Under the pieces are notes generated by a model. That model searched no databases. It saw only the letters and a program-made list of their open reading frames with translations, and was not told the DNA's origin. A DNA stretch of 64,000 nucleotides from positions 558,001 through 622,000 of the forward strand of contig JAEYUP010000001.1 of assembly GCA_023432445.1 (NCBI GenBank). Reading direction: 5' to 3'. The translations under genes and the position numbers were made by a program. Positions 39,786 through 47,536 of the stretch are shown piece by piece. Position 1 is the stretch's first letter, and each line of letters starts with the position of its first letter. Source of the stretch: Candidatus Parcubacteria bacterium (GTDB lineage: Bacteria; Patescibacteriota; Saccharimonadia; Saccharimonadales; Saccharimonadaceae).

Positions 39786-40872
39786 AGAACTTCGCGATAT
39801 GCACCCAAGAGTTGAGCTTCGATTTTGGTGCGACCGACACTTTGTTTCTCAAGCTCGGTCCATAGTATCTGCTTACGACGAGTCGATAGTCACACAGACT
39901 ATCGTTTCAGGTAAATTACGGCGCTACCACCACCTTAGCGTTTGGCAACACCTTGCTTGGCCGTCGCTCGTTTTGAAGAATATTCGCGATGCATTTTTGG
40001 TCGGAGTGGGCGTCGTCCAGAGTTTTGTTAAGCTGGTGATTTGGCGACCTGACGCCATTTTTACGAAAGGTGGCTACGTATGTTTGCCGGTGGGAATAGC
40101 GGCTCGGATTTTAAGGATTCCGCTGGTTATTCATGACTCAGACGCGCATCCAGGACTTACAAATAGAATATTATCACGCTGGGCATATGCCATAACAACC
40201 GGTGCGCCGCTGGAGTACTACTCATATCCTAGCGCCAAGTCTACCTATGTAGGTATTCCGATTCATCACGATTTTCATCCCTATACTGAAAAGCAACGTC
40301 AACAGGCCAAGTCGGAATGGGGGATTAGAGGTGATAAGCCACTAGTGGTGGTGACTGGTGGCGGCTTGGGTGCCAAGAGAATCAATGAGGTTGTTAGCGA
40401 AGTATTGTCAAAACTACTACAAACTTACTCAGTGATCTTAGTTGCTGGGGCAGGGCAGTATGATGAGCTTAGGTCCTTACTTCCACCTGATAACGACGAA
40501 TTCCAATTGTACCCATTTATAAATACAATGCCCAGGTTGCTGGCAGCCGCTGACGTAGTCGTAACAAGGGCTGGTGCGACAACTATGCTGGAACTGGCCG
40601 CAACTGGCACGCCGACGATAGTCGTGCCGAACGCCAAGCTTTCTGGTGGTCATCAGGTTAAGAATGCCAAGGTCTACGCCGACGCTGGCGCCGTGAGGGT
40701 TGTTGACGAAGATGAGATGGTAGCCAACCCTGCCTTGCTTGTCGAGGCGGTCAAAAGCGTGGTCGGAGACCCACAGAGGACAAAGAGAATGGTCGGAGCT
40801 TTTCGTAAGTTTGCTAAACCAGACGCCGCTAGACGGGTAGCCGAACGTATCGTTGCGGCCGCGAGGAGATAG
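39721..40872 (+). CDS. murG: UDP-GlcNAc:lipid I N-acetylglucosaminyltransferase MurG
   Basis: 383-residue GT28 enzyme converting lipid I to lipid II. The start is GTG 39721 with SD GGAGGAG just upstream, inside the ftsW reading frame; the encoded MKILTVGGGSGGHVTP is the canonical G-loop 1. Acceptor region KGGYVCLPVGIAA and UDP-GlcNAc-binding TRAGATTMLELAATGTPTIVVP are present. Slightly longer than usual because of an inserted segment near residues 55-95. Confidence 0.94.
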   Translation: MKILTVGGGSGGHVTPVVAVLKELRDMHPRVELRFWCDRHFVSQARSIVSAYDESIVTQTIVSGKLRRYHHLSVWQHLAWPSLVLKNIRDAFLVGVGVVQSFVKLVIWRPDAIFTKGGYVCLPVGIAARILRIPLVIHDSDAHPGLTNRILSRWAYAITTGAPLEYYSYPSAKSTYVGIPIHHDFHPYTEKQRQQAKSEWGIRGDKPLVVVTGGGLGAKRINEVVSEVLSKLLQTYSVILVAGAGQYDELRSLLPPDNDEFQLYPFINTMPRLLAAADVVVTRAGATTMLELAATGTPTIVVPNAKLSGGHQVKNAKVYADAGAVRVVDEDEMVANPALLVEAVKSVVGDPQRTKRMVGAFRKFAKPDAARRVAERIVAAARR

Positions 40873-40875
40873 CTG

Positions 40876-41745
40876 GTGACAAAAAATGAACAAGATAGGG
40901 ACTATGGGCGTCCATCGGGACAGTTTCGCCGCAACCAAACCTTAAGTGGGGTTCGACGAGATGCTGATGAGGCTTCGCCACGCCACAAGGTGCACCATTT
41001 GACTATGAAGCGTCGAAAAGTTGGTGGTATTTTTTTTGTTGTCATGGCGGTAGTGATTCTGATGGTCATAATCTTAACTCAGCTGACCGCTCAGGTTAAG
41101 TTGGTGGGCACCAGTTCTCAGACGGTTACTTCTTTTGACAGCTATCGAGATGATTATAAAGAGGCTATTAATTCTTACTTTGGCGTCAACCCGGCGCAGC
41201 GCCTTCGATTCTTGCTGAACGAGAACGATCTATCTATATACGTTAGCAACCAGTACCCAGAGGTGTCATCGCTTAAAATTACAGGTGTTAGTAACGCCGT
41301 CGAGTCCGAGTTTACGGTCAAGTTCCGCGAACCTGTGGCAGGCTGGGAAATAGATGGGGTTCAGTACTACGTCGACACCGAAGGGGTGGTTTTTGAAAGG
41401 AATTTCTACCCTAAACCATCGGTCAAGATTGTGGACGAAAGTAGCGCCGGCTCAGAGGAGGGGACAGTAGTGGCTAGTAAACGATTGCTAGGGTTTGTCG
41501 GTAGAGTAGTCTCGTTAAGCGAGGGTAGGGGATACACCGTTACTAAGGTGGTGTTACCGAGAGATACCACTAGAAGGCTTGATGTGAGTCTGAAGAATGT
41601 TCGCCCAGTTGTAAGGTTTGCTGTGGATAGGGCGGTGGGGGAGCAGGTGAGCGATATGACTCGTTCGCTGGATTATTTAAAAAGTCACGGCATCCGTCCG
41701 TCATACTTGGACGTGCGCGTTAGTGGACGCGTGGTGTATAGATAA
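40876..41745 (+). CDS. ftsQ: FtsQ/DivIB-like division protein
   Basis: 289 residues, GTG start 40876 three nt after murG with SD GAGGAG. A basic cytoplasmic tail (~1-48) precedes one membrane helix (~51-72). Then comes a POTRA-like region (LVGTSSQTVTSFDSY..., ~75-150) and a beta-rich domain with DGVQYYVDTEGVVFER, the usual FtsQ pattern. Call rests on topology and dcw position. ftsA and ftsZ are not next to it; the cluster ends here. Confidence 0.8.
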   Translation: MTKNEQDRDYGRPSGQFRRNQTLSGVRRDADEASPRHKVHHLTMKRRKVGGIFFVVMAVVILMVIILTQLTAQVKLVGTSSQTVTSFDSYRDDYKEAINSYFGVNPAQRLRFLLNENDLSIYVSNQYPEVSSLKITGVSNAVESEFTVKFREPVAGWEIDGVQYYVDTEGVVFERNFYPKPSVKIVDESSAGSEEGTVVASKRLLGFVGRVVSLSEGRGYTVTKVVLPRDTTRRLDVSLKNVRPVVRFAVDRAVGEQVSDMTRSLDYLKSHGIRPSYLDVRVSGRVVYR

Positions 41746-41954
41746 CCCAAGCCTTGGCAGTCGCTGGCGCTAGTTGCTGAAAACTTGGTACTCTCTTCCC
41801 CTCCTTTTGTCGGTAGTCATGTTCTATTTATGTTCTAGTTTATATTTCATGAAAATAAATATTTTATAACCGAATGTAGTGATAGTCAAATATAGCCAGG
41901 GAGTGATGGTAGAGAAGAGTCGTGAAATAATTTATGAATAAAGTCAAATAAAGC

Positions 41955-41960
41955 TACAAT
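41955..41960 (+). promoter_or_regulatory. -10 box (TACAAT) in the gap
   Basis: TACAAT 4-7 nt before tandem ATG codons at 41965/41968, matching the leaderless arrangement seen elsewhere. No good -35. Confidence 0.35.
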
Positions 41961-41964
41961 CATA

Positions 41965-42132
41965 ATGATGTGGAAAAGTCTAAGGCTTTACTGCGGCAAG
42001 TATAAAGATCGTTATAGCTCATTACAGCAGTGTTGCGATAATAGTAAATCACAATTACAGGTGTTATTGCGGTCTGTTCGGCAGAGTATCCCCTGCAGTA
42101 GAGGTATGAGCATTCATCTTTGTTTTATATAA
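41965..42132 (+). CDS. Doubtful 55-residue Cys-containing ORF
   Basis: 55 codons beginning with two ATGs (MMWKSLRLYCGKYKDRYSS), with five Cys (residues 10, 23, 24, 44, 53) and many Ser/Gln/Arg. Support is only a -10 box placed as for leaderless genes. Composition differs from neighbouring proteins. It may be chance; listed because it is the best frame in the gap. Confidence 0.25.
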   Translation: MMWKSLRLYCGKYKDRYSSLQQCCDNSKSQLQVLLRSVRQSIPCSRGMSIHLCFI

Positions 42133-42353
42133 TGCATGTCGTAAAAGATATATTGTGCGACGTTAAGACTATCAATAAAACATGATTACTTATGCCTTCT
42201 CTTTTGCTTGGTTGTCGCAGATTTTTGCCTACTGCCCTGCGTTTGATCTTATTTATGCGCTCACCCTCTCGCACTCGTTCTTTGTTTTGGCCTGGCTTGG
42301 TCTTGGCTGGTTTTTGGTCTCTCAGTCCGTTTTTCCATTTAACAGGGGTCATA

Positions 42354-42380
42354 AGGGGTGGCTATAGGGGTGCCACCTCT
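42354..42380. repeat. Hairpin in the gap
   Basis: 9-bp stem with one G-U pair (42354-42362 with 42372-42380); a flanking TTAAC/GTTAA pair can extend it. Purpose unknown. Confidence 0.4.
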
Positions 42381-42463
42381 GTTAACGAGTATCGTGATGT
42401 TCTATATTTGTTCGGTACTAATTCAAGACTTATAGTATGAAAGTGAGTAGATGGGGTGGGTAC

Positions 42464-42498
42464 GGCGGCGAGAGGCTAATGATACACCTCTCGCCGCC
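42464..42498 (-). terminator. Strong 12-bp hairpin after the hypothetical gene at 42511
   Basis: Perfect 12-bp G/C-rich stem (42464-42475 with 42487-42498), 12 nt downstream of the minus-strand stop. There is no T-run on that strand and a short TTT on the other, so it is a possible bidirectional terminator. Confidence 0.5.
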
Positions 42499-42510
42499 TT
42501 TAGCAGCGCA

Positions 42511-43011
42511 TCAGGTCTTGCGACCCATGATCTCATCCGCGAAGCGATACATCCGCCTGTTCTGCTTACCGATGATCGTCGCCGTGATGAGTTCGTTGCG
42601 ACGAACAGCCAGTCTTCGGCTCCACGACGCGCCGTGAGTCCAAGGTCCTGAAGTGACTACTCCAAACTTTTGGATCAACTCAGCGTCGCTGTAGAGCATG
42701 TCGAAGCGGTGCTTGTGACGAAATCTGTCGATTCTCGACCTTTTTCTACGAGCCGTGGCCACGATGTCTCGGACTATGAGAGAGATTGTCTCTTCATTCG
42801 CCTTGCTCGGTACATCCTTAACAATGGCGTTGAAGAGCCGGACTGCCTTCTCGGTCGCTTGGATAGACGTCGCCGTCCGAACTAGCTCGTTCACGTTTTC
42901 GTAGCTACACAGCCACCCTATGCCTTCGACAAACGGGGACTTTGTGCTCCCGGAGTTGCGCATGAAGTATAGGCTTCTGCTGATTTTTGCATACAGCTCA
43001 GCACCAGACAT
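42511..43011 (-). CDS. Hypothetical protein
   Basis: 166 residues from the ATG at 43011, which has a GGGAAAG SD; the frame extends ten codons further to 43041. Rich in Arg/Lys in its second half (TARRKRSRIDRFRHKHRFD), suggesting nucleic-acid contact, but no family is recognised. Stands alone between the gap and the VirD4-like gene. Function unknown. Confidence 0.6.
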   Translation of the reverse strand: MSGAELYAKISRSLYFMRNSGSTKSPFVEGIGWLCSYENVNELVRTATSIQATEKAVRLFNAIVKDVPSKANEETISLIVRDIVATARRKRSRIDRFRHKHRFDMLYSDAELIQKFGVVTSGPWTHGASWSRRLAVRRNELITATIIGKQNRRMYRFADEIMGRKT

Positions 43012-43087
43012 GTTAACTTTCCCATCTACTCTTGAACACACGGGCGTGCGTTCATGCGTTTATTACATCATAAAGAAAATAGTATGT

Positions 43088-45745
43088 CTAGTTTTGTGTA
43101 GCTGAGGGTGGGCTGTTTTCTCCAGTGGGCCCAGCTGGCTTGCGCTTTCGGACACGCTTGCGCTTCTTTTTCACGGGCTCTTTGCCATTGTTGCTCTGTG
43201 TGGCAGTGGCTTCGGTCGCGCCATGAACCTTCAGAAAGCCTTCCGGAGCGTCTACCAGCTGGCCGACGGCTTTGGCGCCGGCATCGACTGGCCAGAGCCG
43301 CTCTTGGGATTTTGATTGTACTGGAGCTTGCTGTTGTTGGGTCTGTTGCTGCGAGGCGAGGACGCGCTCGTTGATCTCTTGCTCGACTTCGGCCCGTGAA
43401 CGGCTGTAAAGACGTCGGGTATTTTCGATTATCCGACCAGAGTTGTCTATCTGTTCTGGAGGCAGTTCAAGGGTGCGGGCGCTAAATGCCGGCGCTTTCT
43501 CACCATTGATAACCATGTTAATAACAAAGTTTCGGTTGTGCATTTGCAGTAAGTCCCCTGCTTCGAACTGTGGCTCAAACTGCTTGGATAGAATCGGTGC
43601 GTCGTCGGCTGACACACGGAATGATACCATAGTGCCAACGTTACCGAAGACGGCGTCACGGACGGTGTCGGTCATCTGGGAAATGTACTGGTTGGCGACG
43701 GTGAGGTTAAGGCCGTATTTGCGCGCCTCAGATAGAATAGTGGCAAATGAGTCGGTGGCGAAGTTTTGAAACTCGTCTACGTAGAGGTAGAATGGCCGGC
43801 GGTCGGCGATGTTCGGGATGTTGCTGCGGCTCATGGCGGCTAATTGAATCTTGGTGACGAGAAATGAACCGAGGATAGCAGCGTTGTCCTCGCCTATTAA
43901 ACCTTTAGACAGGTTGACGATAAGGATCTTGCCCTCGTCCATTATTTGACGGATGTTGAAGGTTGATTTTGGCTGACCGATGATGTTACGGATGGTCGGG
44001 TTGGCGGTGAAAGCGCCCACCTTGTTGAGCACTGGGGCGATGGCCTCGGCCTGGAATTTATCGTTCCAGCTGGCGAACTCGACGTTCCAGAACTGTAGTA
44101 CGACAGTGTCTTTACAGTAACTTAATGTTTCTTTGCGGAACTTTTTGTCGGTTAGCATGCGGGTGATGTCGAGCATGGTGGTTTCTGGTCTGTCTAACAG
44201 CGCCAATATGGTGTAACGCAGGATGTACTCGAGACGTGGTCCCCAACTTTCGCCGAACATTCGCTTAAGAACGCCGATGACTTCGGAGCTGATATTGTTT
44301 TTGAAATTCGGGTCAATTACCTCTAGGGGGTTAAACCCGAGCGGAAAGGCGGTGTCTGCCGGGTTAAAGTAAACGACATCGTTCAAGCGGCTGCCTGGTA
44401 TGAATCTCATGTTGTCGACGGCGAAGTCGCCATGGGGGTCGATAACGGCGTAGCCTTGGCCGTGAAATATATCGCTAAGCGCGAATAGCTCCAGTAGCCC
44501 TGACTTCCCTGCCCCGGTTTGTCCAATGATGTAAACGTGACGTGACCGATCTGTCCGCAGCATGCCAAACTGATGGTTTATGCCGCGAAAGTTGGTTAGA
44601 CCAAAAGCACTAATGTTCTCGTCGATCGCTGGGTTGCCGGTTATGATCGGTAGCTTTGAAGGGGGCTCGGCAGTTTTAGAGGAGGCCCAGACAATGTTTG
44701 GGGTCTCAACGTTGGTGTGCGGTAAGTGGAATACGCTAGCCAGCTCTTCAATATTTAGAACAAAACCTTTACCGCCAAAGGTGCGAAGACGATACGGTGT
44801 TAAGTCTTCTTTGTTGAAGCTCGGCGATGAAATCTTGAAACCGTTCAGGTTGGTGCTGTTGAACTGTTTGAAGGTTCCGACAATCGCCTGCATTTGCTGG
44901 CGGGCGCTAGCCTGACTTTCACCTAGGTAGGCAACGCGGATCTTGACTTCATAACCAAGCTTAGTGGCTTTCTTTTCTGCCTCGGCTATGCGAGTTTTTT
45001 CACGATCAGAAAGCTCTCTGACTGTAGTACTTGCCCCTGCTTCCGGTGGTCGCCATAGCGCCTCAAAGAACTGAGCAAACCAAGATGTGCTGATGGTTTG
45101 ACTACCGCCGTTTTTAACTTTCTTTATCCAGCGCTCGGATGTCTTGTGCCAGTCATCAGCCACTGGTCGGACTAAAATCTGAACCCATATTTCTTCGCCA
45201 GTTGCTTCAAGTTTTGCTAGTGTCCCAGTGATACCGGCCAATGGGTCTACCTCGAAGCTTTGGAAGGTTTTGATCGGTAGAACCTCGTGGTCGGTAAGGG
45301 TTATCTCGGCGGTGTGAACAATACTGTGATGACGTTCGTGAGCTACGTAGTCTTCGCTAGCGTCTCGTATCTGTACTGTCGGGTACTGCGAGTATACCTG
45401 CCCTTCTACGAAGCTGCGAAGGTGTTTAGGTACCCAGACGTAAAATCGGATCTGTCCGCTGACGGACGCAAACTCAAAGCTAAGATGTTCCTGTATGCCA
45501 CCGTTTTCGCGTAGCTCTAGTTTATCTCTTAGAATACCGTGTAAGCTGGCAAACATTTGCTCGGCGGCTAACTCTTTTTTGTCGTTAGTTTTTGGTATTT
45601 CAAGGATGAGGAGGTCGCTCTCGGTACTTAGTAGGGCGTCGACTCGTCGCCAGTTGCGCCATGCCAGCACGGCAAATAAAATTACTAGCGGTAACCATAT
45701 GTACCATTGGAGGAAAATAGCGATAGTGTTAGTGATGATATCCAT
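43088..45745 (-). CDS. VirD4/TraG-like conjugative-type ATPase, membrane anchored
   Basis: 885 residues. One N-terminal membrane helix (~10-30) precedes a ~370-residue variable region. A P-loop ATPase domain follows with Walker A IGQTGAGKSGLLE (~407) and Walker B FYLYVDEFQNFATD (~645), plus the TraD/TraG-type segment LSEARKYGLNLTVANQY. The C-terminus is Gln- and Lys/Arg-rich. Related proteins couple DNA or protein substrates to type IV secretion channels, or act as HerA-like translocases. No other secretion gene is adjacent, so its role may be DNA uptake or pilus-related; this is inference. Confidence 0.82.
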   Translation of the reverse strand: MDIITNTIAIFLQWYIWLPLVILFAVLAWRNWRRVDALLSTESDLLILEIPKTNDKKELAAEQMFASLHGILRDKLELRENGGIQEHLSFEFASVSGQIRFYVWVPKHLRSFVEGQVYSQYPTVQIRDASEDYVAHERHHSIVHTAEITLTDHEVLPIKTFQSFEVDPLAGITGTLAKLEATGEEIWVQILVRPVADDWHKTSERWIKKVKNGGSQTISTSWFAQFFEALWRPPEAGASTTVRELSDREKTRIAEAEKKATKLGYEVKIRVAYLGESQASARQQMQAIVGTFKQFNSTNLNGFKISSPSFNKEDLTPYRLRTFGGKGFVLNIEELASVFHLPHTNVETPNIVWASSKTAEPPSKLPIITGNPAIDENISAFGLTNFRGINHQFGMLRTDRSRHVYIIGQTGAGKSGLLELFALSDIFHGQGYAVIDPHGDFAVDNMRFIPGSRLNDVVYFNPADTAFPLGFNPLEVIDPNFKNNISSEVIGVLKRMFGESWGPRLEYILRYTILALLDRPETTMLDITRMLTDKKFRKETLSYCKDTVVLQFWNVEFASWNDKFQAEAIAPVLNKVGAFTANPTIRNIIGQPKSTFNIRQIMDEGKILIVNLSKGLIGEDNAAILGSFLVTKIQLAAMSRSNIPNIADRRPFYLYVDEFQNFATDSFATILSEARKYGLNLTVANQYISQMTDTVRDAVFGNVGTMVSFRVSADDAPILSKQFEPQFEAGDLLQMHNRNFVINMVINGEKAPAFSARTLELPPEQIDNSGRIIENTRRLYSRSRAEVEQEINERVLASQQQTQQQQAPVQSKSQERLWPVDAGAKAVGQLVDAPEGFLKVHGATEATATQSNNGKEPVKKKRKRVRKRKPAGPTGENSPPSATQN

Positions 45746-45814
45746 ACTGTCTATGTTATTCTCTCACCTCTGGGGCTATCTGGCAACCACCTCAAGGTTT
45801 TGCTTATGAAAAAC

Positions 45815-46867
45815 TTAAGCTTCGTCGGCGAGAACGTAGGTTGCCTTTGCGACTCGTTTGAACTGCGGCTTGCTCTGAAGGTTTAGCAGAATAGTAGTTT
45901 CTTTAACTTGACGGCTTTTAAGGACACGTTTGACAATCTCGTCGCGGTGAAGCGGCTCTTTGGCATCTTTAAGTACCTTGCTGATAATGTCGCTGACAGT
46001 TCCTTTGCTGTATCCCCAATCTTTTAGGGCGTAGATACCGCGGCCTATTAGAACAAATCTTTTATCTTTGATTAATTCGTTGTGAATAGCTTGGGTAGTA
46101 ACATCTTTACGCTTGAAAGAACTGTCCTTGATGGCTTTGGCGATATCTGAAAAGTGCATAGGCTTTTTGTTGTCAGAAAGAATCACAAAAATCTTGTCTC
46201 GGATGTTCTTTGGATTGACGGTTGGCCACTTAGCTAGTCCCCAGCTTCCCTTAAGGTGGGCCAAAGCTTTGCTGACACTGGCTAGTGCGCCGATTTGTGA
46301 AGGGTGCTCGTAGCTTAGAGCGTCGAAAAGTTGGTCAACGGTTTGTGGTACGCCCTGTTCCTTGATGGTAACAACAACTTCGTCGACTCGGCTACGCAAC
46401 TTCTTTTCGTCGCCGTAGTCCGCGATCGCCACCGCCTGGAAATAATGGTCGTTTTCGTCGAGAACGGTAAGGCCTGGCGCTAGCGTAGCGATGAAAGCGA
46501 CGTGGGCGCGTTGCTTGGCGTCGGCTTTGTTGCCGTAGATAGTGTCGGCGAGGTCCTGGGTACGCGCGACTCGGCCCATTTCGCTAAGAGTACGAACGAA
46601 GACTTTTTCTAGCTGGGCGATGACATCAGTCTTGCCTTCCTCGGCAGCTGTTTTAAGTCGGATTAAGATAGCCTTTTCTAGCTGACGGACGCGCTCTCTA
46701 GTGATGCCAAGGAGTTCGCCGATTTGTTCTAGAGTTTCGCGGCGGTCATAAAGGCCAAAGCGCCTAGTGATGATTTCACGTTCTCGTTCTTGGTCTACAA
46801 GAGAGACGATGTCTGTTACACCTGCTTCGAGGTCAATCATCTGCTTTGGTTCACTGGCGTCGGTCAT
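45815..46867 (-). CDS. Sigma-70 region 4 fused to repeated HARE-HTH-like modules
   Basis: 350 residues. The first ~75 contain a sigma region-4-like helix-turn-helix (REREIITRRFGLYDRRETL, then IGELLGITRERVRQLEKAI), which in RpoD binds the -35 box and the beta-flap. Regions 2 and 3 are absent, so it cannot be a complete sigma factor. The rest shows about four winged-helix units (~85-150, 155-220, 222-285, 287-350). The last two resemble HARE-HTH as in the RNA polymerase delta subunit (PMHFSDIAKAI, PLHRDEIVKRVL). Probably an RNA polymerase-associated or chromatin regulator. Strong own promoter. Confidence 0.8.
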   Translation of the reverse strand: MTDASEPKQMIDLEAGVTDIVSLVDQEREREIITRRFGLYDRRETLEQIGELLGITRERVRQLEKAILIRLKTAAEEGKTDVIAQLEKVFVRTLSEMGRVARTQDLADTIYGNKADAKQRAHVAFIATLAPGLTVLDENDHYFQAVAIADYGDEKKLRSRVDEVVVTIKEQGVPQTVDQLFDALSYEHPSQIGALASVSKALAHLKGSWGLAKWPTVNPKNIRDKIFVILSDNKKPMHFSDIAKAIKDSSFKRKDVTTQAIHNELIKDKRFVLIGRGIYALKDWGYSKGTVSDIISKVLKDAKEPLHRDEIVKRVLKSRQVKETTILLNLQSKPQFKRVAKATYVLADEA

Positions 46868-46934
46868 ACGGTCGTCCGTTTCCTTCTTCCTGCCACACCC
46901 GAGGATTATTCAATTTTATAAACTGTATCTCTTG

Positions 46935-46963
46935 ATTATATAACTTTATACCATCAATGTCAA
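46935..46963 (-). promoter_or_regulatory. Full consensus promoter (TTGACA-N17-TATAAT)
   Basis: Minus-strand -35 at 46963-46958 and -10 at 46940-46935 with exact 17-bp spacing. Leader of ~60 nt with an AAGGA SD drives the sigma4/HARE gene. Confidence 0.85.
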
Positions 46964-47035
46964 ACAGTTTATCTGATAGCTTCATTATAGCATGAAATGG
47001 ACGGCCGTTGTAAATAGTGGTATTAGAAATGGAAA

Positions 47036-47057
47036 AGGACGACATCGCTGTCGTCCT
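47036..47057 (-). terminator. Intrinsic terminator of membrane-protein gene
   Basis: Perfect 8-bp stem (47036-47043 with 47050-47057) followed on the minus strand by TTTTCC, 20 nt after the stop at 47077. Confidence 0.75.
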
Positions 47058-47076
47058 AGTCCCTGGGCAACTCCTC

Positions 47077-47463
47077 CTATCTAGGTGGTTTTTCCAAGGT
47101 GTCACCGCGAGGTGAATCCTCAAGCGGTCGAGGCTGTTTAGCCAACTTCTTTTTTCTTCGCCTGGCCCGGATTTTGCGGAGAGCCTTGAAGAAGTAATAC
47201 AATCCTGCAGAATAGAACATCAACAGGACTAGGAATACTACTCCGCTCTCTCCATTCAACCGTGATGATATCATCAAGAACATCACCCAGGCCGTTCCAC
47301 TGCAAAGAAAGAAGCTGGCCGCCAGATCCCATCCAGGGTGCTGTTTTTCCATGCCAGCTATAACGACTCCGAATGCTATCAGTAGACCAGCGATCACCCA
47401 AAATGGGTCTAGGACTAGCCTGTCTGGTATGGACTGAATGGAGCCGACAGATAAAACGAACAT
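47077..47463 (-). CDS. Hypothetical membrane protein
   Basis: 128 residues, three predicted membrane helices (~19-37, 47-65, 72-92), then a very basic cytoplasmic tail (KIRARRRKKKLAKQPRP). The start at 47463 has an AAAGGTAG SD, and the gene has its own promoter and terminator, so it is a monocistronic unit. No family recognised. Confidence 0.7.
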   Translation of the reverse strand: MFVLSVGSIQSIPDRLVLDPFWVIAGLLIAFGVVIAGMEKQHPGWDLAASFFLCSGTAWVMFLMISSRLNGESGVVFLVLLMFYSAGLYYFFKALRKIRARRRKKKLAKQPRPLEDSPRGDTLEKPPR

Positions 47464-47504
47464 TCTCCACTACCTTTCTCTGTAGGCCGAGGGAAATGTT
47501 ACTA

Positions 47505-47533
47505 TTTATACAGTTTTATCTGAGGTAAGTCAA
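47505..47533 (-). promoter_or_regulatory. Promoter TTGACT-N17-TATAAA
   Basis: Minus-strand -35 at 47533-47528 and -10 at 47510-47505, 17-bp spacer, leader ~35 nt. It overlaps the region just downstream of topA. Confidence 0.75.
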
Positions 47534-47536
47534 GGC

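Larger units (their letters stand above)
41746..42510. other. Gene-poor, A/T-rich gap after the dcw cluster
   Basis: 765 bp without a convincing gene. Base composition of the first half is clearly richer in A/T than its neighbours. It holds a possible 55-codon frame at 41965 and two hairpins (42354-42380; 42464-42498). Several overlapping frames at 42125-42440 on both strands lack SD or promoter support. It may be a remnant or an intergenic regulatory region. Confidence 0.5.

Noticed and set aside
42125..42440. Overlapping frames of 60-82 codons on both strands in the gap
   Set aside because: Mutually overlapping, no SD, unnatural composition, and none has convincing promoter support.
43108..45809. 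Plus-strand frames across the VirD4-like gene
   Set aside because: Antisense shadows of a conserved ATPase with intact Walker motifs on the minus strand.
46851..47123. 90-codon minus-strand frame upstream of the sigma4/HARE gene
   Set aside because: It runs through the perfect promoter of that gene and through the terminator of the upstream gene.
47138..47470. Alternative 110-codon minus frame over the membrane protein at 47077-47463
   Set aside because: The other frame has an SD, sensible membrane helices and a terminator; this one is a shadow.
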